Below the pieces are notes generated by a model, which was not told where the DNA came from, made no database searches, and worked only from the letters and a program-made list of their open reading frames with translations. Source: JBBROS01 sp963752225 (GTDB taxonomy: Bacteria > Pseudomonadota > Alphaproteobacteria > Acetobacterales > Acetobacteraceae). From it: DNA of 64,000 bases. Position 1 is the first letter of the stretch. Each line of letters begins with the position of its first letter. Position numbers and translations under genes: made by a program. The stretch covers positions 1,550,001 to 1,614,000 of the forward strand of contig CAVVXS010000007.1 in assembly GCA_963752225.1 (NCBI GenBank). The letters run 5' to 3'. Positions 51,361 through 59,116 of the stretch are shown piece after piece.

Positions 51361-52146
51361 TCAGACCACCAGCCCCTCCGCCAGACGGGACTCGGCCGTG
51401 GCGACGTAGTCCGGATCGACCTCGATGCCCAGTGCGGTGCATCCTTCCTCGACCGCCGCCACCAAGGTGGTGCCGGCGCCGCAGAACGGGTCGAGCACGA
51501 CGGCTCCAGGCTTGCCATGCAGGCGGATGCACCACCGCGGCAGGTCGAGCGGGAAGGTGCCCGGATGATCGAACTTCTGCGCCTTGCTGCGGACCGTCTC
51601 GTAAGGAATGAACCACGTGTCGCCGCGGCAGCGCAGGTCCTGCGCATGGCCGCGCCGGGCAATGTTGCTTTTGTCCTTGAACGGCACCCCGATCCGCAGC
51701 CGGTCGAGCCGGACGCTCCCGGTGTGCGTCAGGTGGAAGATGTGCTCGTGGTTGCGATGGAGGAAGCGCTCGCCCGGCACCGGCTTGAAATGGCCGACGC
51801 TGTCGGTGCCGACGGCGATCGACTTCACCCAGGCGATGTGGTTCTGCAACGCAAACAGCGGCCGCAGCCGGACCATCAGTTCGAACGGCAGCCAAGGCTG
51901 GGTCGAGGAGCCCGCGACGTTCAGGAAGAACGATCCGTTCGGCTTCAGCACCCGGCGCAGCGCCGCCGCAACCCGGACCATCCAGTCCAAGTACTCCGCC
52001 TCCTCGCGGTTGTCGCCGTACAGGGTGTAAGCGATCCCGAGATTATACGGCGGCGAGGTCACGATGACGTCCACCGACGCCTCCGGCAGCGTTGCCAAGA
52101 CGTCGAGGCAATCGCCCAGATGGACCCGGTAGGTCCCCCAAATCAT
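51361..52146 (-). CDS. Orphan DNA methyltransferase, beta class
   Basis: 261 residues from the ATG at 52146. The catalytic motif TSPPYN (about 35-40) comes before the AdoMet motif DPFCGAGTT (about 228-236), the beta-class order. SPPY is more typical of N4-cytosine enzymes than of N6-adenine enzymes (DPPY). No endonuclease gene is near, so it appears to be a solitary methyltransferase. It starts seven bases after the Tim44-like stop. It lacks the C-terminal extension of CcrM. Confidence 0.88.
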   Translation of the reverse strand: MIWGTYRVHLGDCLDVLATLPEASVDVIVTSPPYNLGIAYTLYGDNREEAEYLDWMVRVAAALRRVLKPNGSFFLNVAGSSTQPWLPFELMVRLRPLFALQNHIAWVKSIAVGTDSVGHFKPVPGERFLHRNHEHIFHLTHTGSVRLDRLRIGVPFKDKSNIARRGHAQDLRCRGDTWFIPYETVRSKAQKFDHPGTFPLDLPRWCIRLHGKPGAVVLDPFCGAGTTLVAAVEEGCTALGIEVDPDYVATAESRLAEGLVV

Positions 52147-52153
52147 GGCTGGA

Positions 52154-52828
52154 TCAGCCCGAGCGGGCGGCCGACAAACGCCAGGCCGGATCTCCTTGCG
52201 ACAGGTCGCGGGTGAAGGTCCAGATGTCGGTGATCTCGGCCACCGCATCGGCGCCCGCCACCGGACGCCCGTCGCGCCCCAGCGTTTCCGCGACCTGGTC
52301 GGATACGAAGCGGACGGTGATGTCGGCGCGGGTGCCTTCGAGCGTGGCCGACTCGATGCTGGCGCGCTCGATGCTGCGCACCTCGCTGCGCTGCGTTTCG
52401 CCGGCCGCCTCGCGCGCGGCGATCGCCGTCTCGAAATTGCGGTAGGTCTCGTCGGCAAGCAAGTTGCGCAGTTGCACGCGGTCGCCGGCGGCAAATGCGC
52501 CAACGATCAAGCGGAACGCCGCCTCGGCGCCTTGCAGGAAGCGTTGCGGGTCGAAGCTGCGATCCACGCCGCGCATGCGCAGCAGCGTGGCGCCGACCTC
52601 GCTGGACGGATCGGGCAGCGCGCGCTGCGGCTGGGCCGGTTCCGCGGCGGCGTCGATCACCGGGCCGGGTCGTCCGAGGCCGGGCACCGTCACCGGACCG
52701 CTCGACCGCTCCGCCTGCGACGGCCGCTCGAACCCCGTTCGCCGGCCCAGGATGCCGCGCAGCCGCAACACGAGAAAGGCCGCGATCATGCCGAACAGCA
52801 AGAGGTCGAGGGGAAAACCGGCGCCCAT
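52154..52828 (-). CDS. Tim44-like membrane-associated protein
   Basis: 224 residues from the ATG at 52828, with AAGGA upstream. An N-terminal membrane anchor (FPLDLLLFGMIAAFLVLRLRGILG) is followed by a Tim44/mL45-like domain (about 100-224, with FLQGAEAAFRLIVGAFAAGD and EITDIWTFTRD). Alphaproteobacterial homologues are common, and their function is unclear. It is divergent from the histidine phosphatase across 129 bases. Confidence 0.9.
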   Translation of the reverse strand: MGAGFPLDLLLFGMIAAFLVLRLRGILGRRTGFERPSQAERSSGPVTVPGLGRPGPVIDAAAEPAQPQRALPDPSSEVGATLLRMRGVDRSFDPQRFLQGAEAAFRLIVGAFAAGDRVQLRNLLADETYRNFETAIAAREAAGETQRSEVRSIERASIESATLEGTRADITVRFVSDQVAETLGRDGRPVAGADAVAEITDIWTFTRDLSQGDPAWRLSAARSG

Positions 52829-52957
52829 GGGACAATCCTTCGAACGTGGCTTCACACATAGGCGGGACCAGGCTGGGAAACAACGAAGGCCCAGTGATCA
52901 CGTCGCCGCTTTTACTGTTGCCTTGCCCCGGTGATCACGCCCGATTAATCCGCAGTC

Positions 52958-53515
52958 ATGATCCTCCTGCGGCACGGTCAAAGCGAATTCAACCTCCACT
53001 TCACCCGGCACCGGGTGGATCCGGGCATCCCGGATCCCAAGCTGACCCCGCTCGGCCACGACCAGGCCGCCGCCGCGGCCGAAGCGCTGGCGTCGGAGGG
53101 GCTGCGCCGCATCCTCGCCTCGCCCTACACCCGCGCGCTGCAGACGGCGGCGCCGATCGCCCGGCGGCTGGGCCTGCCCGTGCGCGTGAACCCGGTGGTA
53201 CGGGAGCGCTACGCCTTCACCTGCGACGTCGGCAGCCGGCGCCGCGACCTGGCCGCAGCCTGGCCCGAGCACGATTTCTCCGGCATCGACGAGATCTGGT
53301 GGCCGCAGGTCGAGGAGCCCGCCGACCAGGTGCTGGCCCGCGCGGCGTTGTTCCGGGCCGAGATGTCCGCCCTGCCCGACTGGTCCGACACGCTGGTGGT
53401 CTGCCATTGGGGCTTCATCATGTCGCTGACCGGCCGCTCGGTCGGCAACGGCGAGTGGCTCCGCTTCGACCCGACCGCGCCGGCGCCGGCCGAGATCCCC
53501 TGGCGCCATCACTGA
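52958..53515 (+). CDS. Histidine phosphatase family protein
   Basis: 185 residues with the RHGQSEFN motif at 5-12 (His6 nucleophile) and the second His in VVCHWGF (about 148-154). It belongs to the phosphoglycerate-mutase-like superfamily. The substrate cannot be told from sequence. Its last seven bases overlap the end of the convergent TPR gene. Confidence 0.9.
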   Translation: MILLRHGQSEFNLHFTRHRVDPGIPDPKLTPLGHDQAAAAAEALASEGLRRILASPYTRALQTAAPIARRLGLPVRVNPVVRERYAFTCDVGSRRRDLAAAWPEHDFSGIDEIWWPQVEEPADQVLARAALFRAEMSALPDWSDTLVVCHWGFIMSLTGRSVGNGEWLRFDPTAPAPAEIPWRHH

Positions 53516-56325
53516 CGCGGCGGCGGCGTCAGCTCGCGCAGCAGCCGCTCGGCCTCCTTGCGTTCGGAAAACGGCTGGCGGCTCTGCAATGAGGCCTGCA
53601 GGATCGGCGCCGCCTCGGCCGCTCGCCCGCCGGCACGCAGCGCCGCCGCCCAATGGTATTGCACCGCCGGGTCGGACGGGCGTGCCGATCCGGCCTGCTG
53701 CAGCAGCGGCAGCGCGGCCGCCGCCTCACCCTCGCCGAGCAGGATCCAGCCGAGCGTGTCGGCCGAATCCGGACCGGGCGCTTTCAGGTAGGCGCGCTGC
53801 GCCATCTCCCGCGCCCGCTTGTCGCCACGCAGCTGGTAGGTCCAGGCGAGGTTATTCAGGGCCGCCGGATGATCCGGCAGCATCGCCAGCAGCGCCACGA
53901 GCCGTGCCTGGCCCTCGGCCAATCGATTGGCGCGCAAGTCGAGCTTCGCCAGGTCCGCAAGCACCGCGGGCGTGTTCGGCGCCGTTTTCAGCCATTGGCG
54001 CAGCAGCCGCGCCGCCTCCTCATCCTGGCCGGACGCCGACAACGCCGCCGCCGCGCGCAGCAGCGGCGGCACGTCTGGCGCGGCGGCATACTCGTCGAGG
54101 AAGGCGCGCGCGGCGGCGTTGAAGCGGCGCGCCCGCATCAGCGCATCGCCCTTCAGCAAGGTCGCGAACGGCCGGTGCTCCGGTCCCGCCCGCAGCGATT
54201 CGGCCAGGAGCAGGCCGGCGTCCAAGCCCTTGGTCTGCGCTTCGAGCTCCACCAGCGTCGACATGAAGCGGAAATTGCCCGGCGCCCGAGCCAACCCTTC
54301 CTGCAATTCGCGCCGCGCCGCGTCGTAGTCGCGGTCACGCAGCAGGACGTCGATCAGCCCGGTCCGGTCGACCACGTCGTCCGGCATCACCAGCAACACC
54401 GCGCGGAAGCTCGCCTTGGCGTCCTGGATCATCCCCGCTTGCGCTTGGGCCCGCGCCAACGACGCGAGCAGCAACGGCGGCAGCGGGCCCTCGCTGCGCA
54501 CTTCGGCCAGCATGTCCACCGCCCGCTTCGGCTGCTCCGACAGCACCAGCACGTCGGCCAGCGCCGCCGTGAACCCGGCCCGGCGCGGATCGGCCGCATG
54601 CGCCGCGGCCAGCACCGCCACCGCGCGGTCCGTCTGCCGGTCCTGCATCAGCAGCGGCAGGTAGCTGTTCAGGGTGGCGACGTGGCCCGGGTCCTGGCCC
54701 AGCACCTCGTCCATTATCGCCATGCCCTCGTCACGGCGGCCCTGCAGGACGAGCACGCGTGCCCCGTCGAGCTTGGCTGCCAGCGACGCCGGGAAGCGAC
54801 GCAGCGTGTCGGCGAACGCGGCCCGCGCGGCCTCGAGGTTTTGCCGGCGCACCTCGATCATGCCGGACAGGATGCCGACCGCCTGACTCTCGCCGGCGCG
54901 CGCCCGCAGCACGGCCAGCGCCGCACTCGCCTTGTCGAGGTCGCCCTCGCCGATTGCGGCCGACACCAGCGCCTCGGCCGGCGCCGGCTGGGCGGGAGCG
55001 ATCTCGACCGAGCGGGCGAGCGTTCCGGTCGCGGCGGCGACGCGGCCGGCCTGGATCTGCGCCAAGCCGAGATGGGTCAGGATGGTGCCGTCGCCGGGCG
55101 ACGCGGCCGCCGCGCGTTCGAACGCGTTCAGCGCCGCCGGCGTGTTGCCCACGTTGCCGTATACGCTGCCCAGCAGGTCGAGCATCTCGGCGTCGGCCAG
55201 CCCGGCTTCCGCGGCGCGCTCGAGGATCGGGATCGCGTGGGCCGAGGCGCGAGCGGCGATGTCGGACCGCGCCACCTGCTTGATGCCGTCGGGGTCGCCG
55301 GGGACGAGCGTGTTGTAGCGGCGGGCGTAGTCGACCGCCGTCTCGACCCGGCCGAGATTGGCCGCGACCAGCGCCTTGTAATAGAGCGCCTGCGGAAACC
55401 GGCCGAGTACGCCGTCGAGCTTTTCCAGCTCCACCGCCGCGTCCTGGTAGTTGCCTCGGCGAGCAAACAGGACGGCGTTCAAGTAGACGGCCTCGATAAA
55501 GCGGGGCTGCAGGTCCAGCACCGCATCCACGTCGGCCTGCGCCGCGTCGTCCTGCTTGGCATACAGCAGCTCGGTCGCATGGCGGATGCGCGCCATCGCC
55601 GAGAACGGGGCCGAGCGCACCGCCCGCGCCGCAAGGTCGAGTGCGGCCGCGTGGTCGTCGCGTGCGGTCACGATCTGCTGCTTCATCAGCAGCGCGTCGA
55701 TCTGCGCCGGGTCGCGCCGCAGCACCGAGTCCACCTGCGCCTCGGTTTCGGCGTAGTCCCCGTTCGCCGCCGCCACCCGGGCGGCGATCAGCGCGACCTC
55801 GATCGCGTCGGGCGCCGCGCGCCGCGCCGCGGCCAGGCTGGCCGCCGCCGCCGCGGTGTCCTCGAGCCCGAGCTGCGCCACCGCGCGCATGAACAGGTTC
55901 TTGGCCGTGACCGCCGGCGTGGGCCCGGTCGGCGGCACCTGGCGCAGCGTCTCGTCGTATTGAGCTTGCGCCAGCAGGGCGTCGGCCAGCCGCAGGGTCA
56001 CGGCCGAGCGCTCGGCGCCCAGGCCTCGGGCGGCCCGGAACTCCTTTTCGGCCGCGACCGGGTCGGCCAGCTTCATCTGCAGTTCCGCCAGGCGGAGGTG
56101 CAGGTCGGCGTCACGCGGCGCGGCATGCACGGCGGCGCGCAGCTCGACCCAGGCGGCGCGCAGGTCGCCAGCCGCTTCCAGCCGTTCCGCCATCCGGACC
56201 GGGTCGGTTCGTCCCTGCCAAAGGTAGACCCCGCCCCCCGCCAGTAACGCGAGCAGCGCCGCGGTCATGGCGCTGGCCCGCAGCAGCCGATGCCGCCGCG
56301 GGATCCAGGTCGGGCCGGCGTTCAT
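53509..56325 (-). CDS. PrsT-like TPR protein, PEP-CTERM system
   Basis: 938 residues from the ATG at 56325. An N-terminal membrane anchor (AMTAALLALLAGGGVYLW, about 20-37) is followed by about twenty TPR-type repeats over the whole length. Size and layout match PrsT, the TPR protein associated with PEP-CTERM/exosortase loci. The adjacent gene encodes a PEP-CTERM protein 22 bases upstream. It is probably a periplasmic scaffold for exopolysaccharide or protein sorting. Confidence 0.82.
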   Translation of the reverse strand: MNAGPTWIPRRHRLLRASAMTAALLALLAGGGVYLWQGRTDPVRMAERLEAAGDLRAAWVELRAAVHAAPRDADLHLRLAELQMKLADPVAAEKEFRAARGLGAERSAVTLRLADALLAQAQYDETLRQVPPTGPTPAVTAKNLFMRAVAQLGLEDTAAAAASLAAARRAAPDAIEVALIAARVAAANGDYAETEAQVDSVLRRDPAQIDALLMKQQIVTARDDHAAALDLAARAVRSAPFSAMARIRHATELLYAKQDDAAQADVDAVLDLQPRFIEAVYLNAVLFARRGNYQDAAVELEKLDGVLGRFPQALYYKALVAANLGRVETAVDYARRYNTLVPGDPDGIKQVARSDIAARASAHAIPILERAAEAGLADAEMLDLLGSVYGNVGNTPAALNAFERAAAASPGDGTILTHLGLAQIQAGRVAAATGTLARSVEIAPAQPAPAEALVSAAIGEGDLDKASAALAVLRARAGESQAVGILSGMIEVRRQNLEAARAAFADTLRRFPASLAAKLDGARVLVLQGRRDEGMAIMDEVLGQDPGHVATLNSYLPLLMQDRQTDRAVAVLAAAHAADPRRAGFTAALADVLVLSEQPKRAVDMLAEVRSEGPLPPLLLASLARAQAQAGMIQDAKASFRAVLLVMPDDVVDRTGLIDVLLRDRDYDAARRELQEGLARAPGNFRFMSTLVELEAQTKGLDAGLLLAESLRAGPEHRPFATLLKGDALMRARRFNAAARAFLDEYAAAPDVPPLLRAAAALSASGQDEEAARLLRQWLKTAPNTPAVLADLAKLDLRANRLAEGQARLVALLAMLPDHPAALNNLAWTYQLRGDKRAREMAQRAYLKAPGPDSADTLGWILLGEGEAAAALPLLQQAGSARPSDPAVQYHWAAALRAGGRAAEAAPILQASLQSRQPFSERKEAERLLRELTPPPRQ

Positions 56326-56347
56326 GCCCGCGACTGCCGCGGCCGGG

Positions 56348-57160
56348 TCAGCCGATCCGCACCGGTGCCGCGGCCATGCGCCGGCGCGAGCGGCCCAACC
56401 AGGCGGCACCGAGCAAGCCGACGGCGACGACCGCGAGGCTCGACGGCTCCGGCGCCATCAGCACGACGCCGTCGAGGAGCGAGAACGGCGGCGTGCCCGA
56501 CGGCGCGCCGGCGGCCAGGAACGAGAGCGTTTGGCTGGCCGAGGTCGGCACGAAGCTGAACAGCGCCTGCCGCCACGGGGTGAAGCCCTGGCTGGGGTTG
56601 CTCACCGTCTCGGTGTTGTAGGTCTGATTGCCGAACGTCACGCCCCACGATTCCGTGGTGGCCCCGGTGAAGCCGGTCTGCTGCCCGGCCGCCCACCAGA
56701 ACGACAGCAGGTAGGTGTAGCCGACCGTCAGCCCGCTGATGGTCTGCGTCAGCGCGCCCTGCTCGTAGGCACCGTCGCTGGCCAGGAAGTTGCCGCCGGT
56801 CGGGCTCGAGGCGACCAGGCCGTTGGCCGAACCGCTGTTGGGCCCCCACAGCTTGAGCGTGTTGTTGTATTCGGTGGAAACGGCGCCGGTGGTGTCGGCG
56901 GTGCCGGCATTGAACACGAACGAATAGCCGGCGCTGGCCCAGCCGGTCAGCGTGCCGCCAGTGGTCGTATGCGGTGAATTGAGCTGATACGACGCCGTGG
57001 GGGTCGCAGACGGGTTGCTGAACTGCTCGAAGTCGCCGTTGACGACCAGGTTGCCGGCGGCCCGCGCCGGCGTCGCGGCAATCGCCGCGGCCAGTGCCGC
57101 CAGCATCGCGGCCACCAGCGACGCCGCTGCCCTGGGCTGGTCTGCCGTGCCGAACCCCAT
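56348..57160 (-). CDS. PEP-CTERM sorting domain protein
   Basis: 270-residue exported protein. A signal peptide (about 1-34) is followed by a beta-rich Gly/Thr/Ser body (NLVVNGDFEQFSNPSAT). The C-terminus has the sorting signal APEPSSLAVVAVGLLGAAWLG, then RSRRR, as recognised by an exosortase. The exosortase itself is not in the window. It precedes the PrsT-like gene. Confidence 0.92.
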   Translation of the reverse strand: MGFGTADQPRAAASLVAAMLAALAAAIAATPARAAGNLVVNGDFEQFSNPSATPTASYQLNSPHTTTGGTLTGWASAGYSFVFNAGTADTTGAVSTEYNNTLKLWGPNSGSANGLVASSPTGGNFLASDGAYEQGALTQTISGLTVGYTYLLSFWWAAGQQTGFTGATTESWGVTFGNQTYNTETVSNPSQGFTPWRQALFSFVPTSASQTLSFLAAGAPSGTPPFSLLDGVVLMAPEPSSLAVVAVGLLGAAWLGRSRRRMAAAPVRIG

Positions 57161-57243
57161 TCCCGCACCTTCAACAACGCCGCAGCGGTGCTAACGCGAG
57201 GGGACAACCCGTCTCAAGTCAGGTTCCGTCAGCCTTTGTGCGT

Positions 57244-57993
57244 TCAGGCCGGGATCGATGCGGCGTAGGCGGCCAGCACCGCCTCGGGCGGCCCGTCGTC
57301 GCGCACCCGGCCCTGGTCCATCCAGATCACCCGCGTGCTCCAATCCTGGATCACCTCCGCACTGTGCGACGACAGCACCAGGATCTCGGCGCCCCGCACC
57401 ATGTCCTCGAGCCGCACCTTTGCCTTCTCCATGAACGCGGCGTCGCCGGCCAGGAACCATTCGTCCATCAGCAGCACCTGCGGCCGGATCGCGGTGGCCA
57501 GCGCGAAGCCCAGCCGCACCACCATGCCCGAGCTATAGAACCGCAGCGGCAGATCGAGGAACTCCGCCAACTCGGCGAACGCCTGCACGTCCTCCTCGAG
57601 CCGCCGGATGGCGGGCTTGTCGAGGCCGTTCATCAACCCGCGCAGGACGATGTTCTCGCGCCCGGTCATCTCCGAGTTCATGCCGAGGTTGGGGTCCAGC
57701 AACGCGCCGATGCTGCCCTGGACATGCACCTCGCCCACCGCAGGCTCGTAGATGCCGGCCAGGGTGCGCAGCAGCGTCGTCTTGCCGGCGCCGTTATGGC
57801 CGATCAGGCCCAGGCGCTCGCCGCTTTGCACCCGTATGCTGACGCTGCGCAGCGCCTGCACGACGATGCGACGCCGGGCGTCCTCCTGCAGCCGGCCGCT
57901 GGCGACTGCGAACACGGTGCGTTTCAGGCTGCGGCTATTAGCGTGGTAGATCGGGAATTCCACGTCCACGCCCTTGATCTCGATCGACGCCAT
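57244..57993 (-). CDS. Polysaccharide ABC exporter ATPase (Wzt/KpsT-like)
   Basis: 249 residues with Walker A GHNGAGKTT (near 76), the signature region FYSSGMVVRLGFALA and Walker B VLLMDEW. The short YSSGM signature is characteristic of KpsT/Wzt polysaccharide exporters. It pairs with the permease four bases upstream. There is no C-terminal carbohydrate-binding domain, so capsule-type export or an unspecified polymer is more likely than Wzt O-antigen recognition. Confidence 0.92.
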   Translation of the reverse strand: MASIEIKGVDVEFPIYHANSRSLKRTVFAVASGRLQEDARRRIVVQALRSVSIRVQSGERLGLIGHNGAGKTTLLRTLAGIYEPAVGEVHVQGSIGALLDPNLGMNSEMTGRENIVLRGLMNGLDKPAIRRLEEDVQAFAELAEFLDLPLRFYSSGMVVRLGFALATAIRPQVLLMDEWFLAGDAAFMEKAKVRLEDMVRGAEILVLSSHSAEVIQDWSTRVIWMDQGRVRDDGPPEAVLAAYAASIPA

Positions 57994-57997
57994 GGCG

Positions 57998-58861
57998 CTA
58001 CACCCAGAACGCCAAGCGCCCGCGCACCCGCACGAAGACCACCCACGCCACCCCGATCAGCACCGCGCTGTAGCCCAGCGCCGAGGTCCACACGACCGCG
58101 TCGGGCAAGGCACCGAACAGCGGCGCGCGAACGATCTCCAGCAGGCTGAAGAACGGGTTGAGCGGCAGCAGCTCGCGCTGCATCCCGGCCAGCAGCTCGG
58201 GCTTCCAGATGATCGGGCTGATGAAGAAGGCGATCTGCATCAGGCTCGCGACGATCGGCGGGATGTCGCGGAACCGCGCGCACAGCGCCCCCAGCAGCAA
58301 ACACGCCGCCATTCCGTCCAGCAGCCAGATCGCGAGGCCCGGCAACACGAACACGGCGCGCCAGCCGGGCCACACGTCGAACCAGGCGTAGACCGCAACG
58401 ATCACCGCAACGTTGTGCAGCAGCACCAGCACGTTGCGCACCATCACCCGCGCCGCATACAGCGTGAACGGCATCCGCATCGCCCGGATCATGCCCTCGC
58501 CGGACAGGAAGCAGGTGCAGGCCTCGCTCACGACCCCGGCCAACGAGTTCCACAGCACCAGGGACAGCGCCAGGTAGGGCAGGTAGTCGTGCAGCTCCAT
58601 CTTGAACAGCGCCGAGTACAAGATGCCCAGGGCGACCACCATGACCGCGGTCGAAAGCGTCAGCCAGAACGGCCCGAGCACCGAGCCGCGGTAGCGCAGC
58701 CGGATGTCGAACCAGCCGAGCGCCGCGGCCAGCCGCCACAGCTGCAGGGTTCCCGCCGCGTCGCCGATCGCCTGGGTCTGCCGGGCCCGCCAGGTCAGGT
58801 CGGAGTGCAGCCGGAGATCGCCGGCCGGCAGCGGAACGGTATCGGGAAGGGAGGCGCTCAT
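57998..58861 (-). CDS. Polysaccharide ABC exporter permease (KpsM/Wzm-like)
   Basis: 287 residues from the ATG at 58861, with about six membrane segments of the ABC-2 type (GPFWLTLSTAVMVVALGILY, LPYLALSLVLWNSLAGVV). An open frame continues far upstream, but without family similarity there. It exports a lipid-linked or nascent polysaccharide with the downstream ATPase. Its closeness to the PEP-CTERM genes fits the known link between exosortase systems and exopolysaccharide. Confidence 0.92.
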   Translation of the reverse strand: MSASLPDTVPLPAGDLRLHSDLTWRARQTQAIGDAAGTLQLWRLAAALGWFDIRLRYRGSVLGPFWLTLSTAVMVVALGILYSALFKMELHDYLPYLALSLVLWNSLAGVVSEACTCFLSGEGMIRAMRMPFTLYAARVMVRNVLVLLHNVAVIVAVYAWFDVWPGWRAVFVLPGLAIWLLDGMAACLLLGALCARFRDIPPIVASLMQIAFFISPIIWKPELLAGMQRELLPLNPFFSLLEIVRAPLFGALPDAVVWTSALGYSAVLIGVAWVVFVRVRGRLAFWV

Positions 58862-58911
58862 GGGTCGCGCGGCAGTAGCCGATCCCCTCGAGCCCCGCAA
58901 CACGGGGGCGT

Positions 58912-58933
58912 CCGTGTCACTGCAACGACACGG
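58912..58933. repeat. Inverted repeat in the permease/transglycosylase intergenic region
   Basis: CCGTGTC and GACACGG pair over seven bases around an 8-nt loop, 51 bases upstream of the ABC permease start. The rest of the 255-bp gap (58862-59116) shows a weak TTCATC-N17-TATTCT promoter match on the minus strand near 58953-58981. It contains no gene. The element could be an operator or a 5' leader hairpin. Confidence 0.35.
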
Positions 58934-59116
58934 CGTCCGAGAATATGTCACGTCAGGGATGCGATGAAGATTGCTTCGAATCGCAAGCCAGGCTAGGGCG
59001 TTGAAGGAGGTTCCTCTCGGGGCGCCTGAGCGACGGGTTCCAACCGTTGTTACGTTGTGAACACGCCCGGCTGTGCCGAGGCGAGGCCCGGCGGGCTGCT
59101 CTGACGGAGGCCGCGT

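Noticed and set aside
51361..52146. CcrM cell-cycle methyltransferase
   Set aside because: The catalytic motif is SPPY rather than DPPY, and the protein lacks the C-terminal extension seen in CcrM.
53653..56247. 864-codon open frame on the plus strand
   Set aside because: It is antisense to the PrsT-like TPR gene. Composition is Arg/His/Gln-rich with no domain, as expected for the complement of GC-rich coding DNA.
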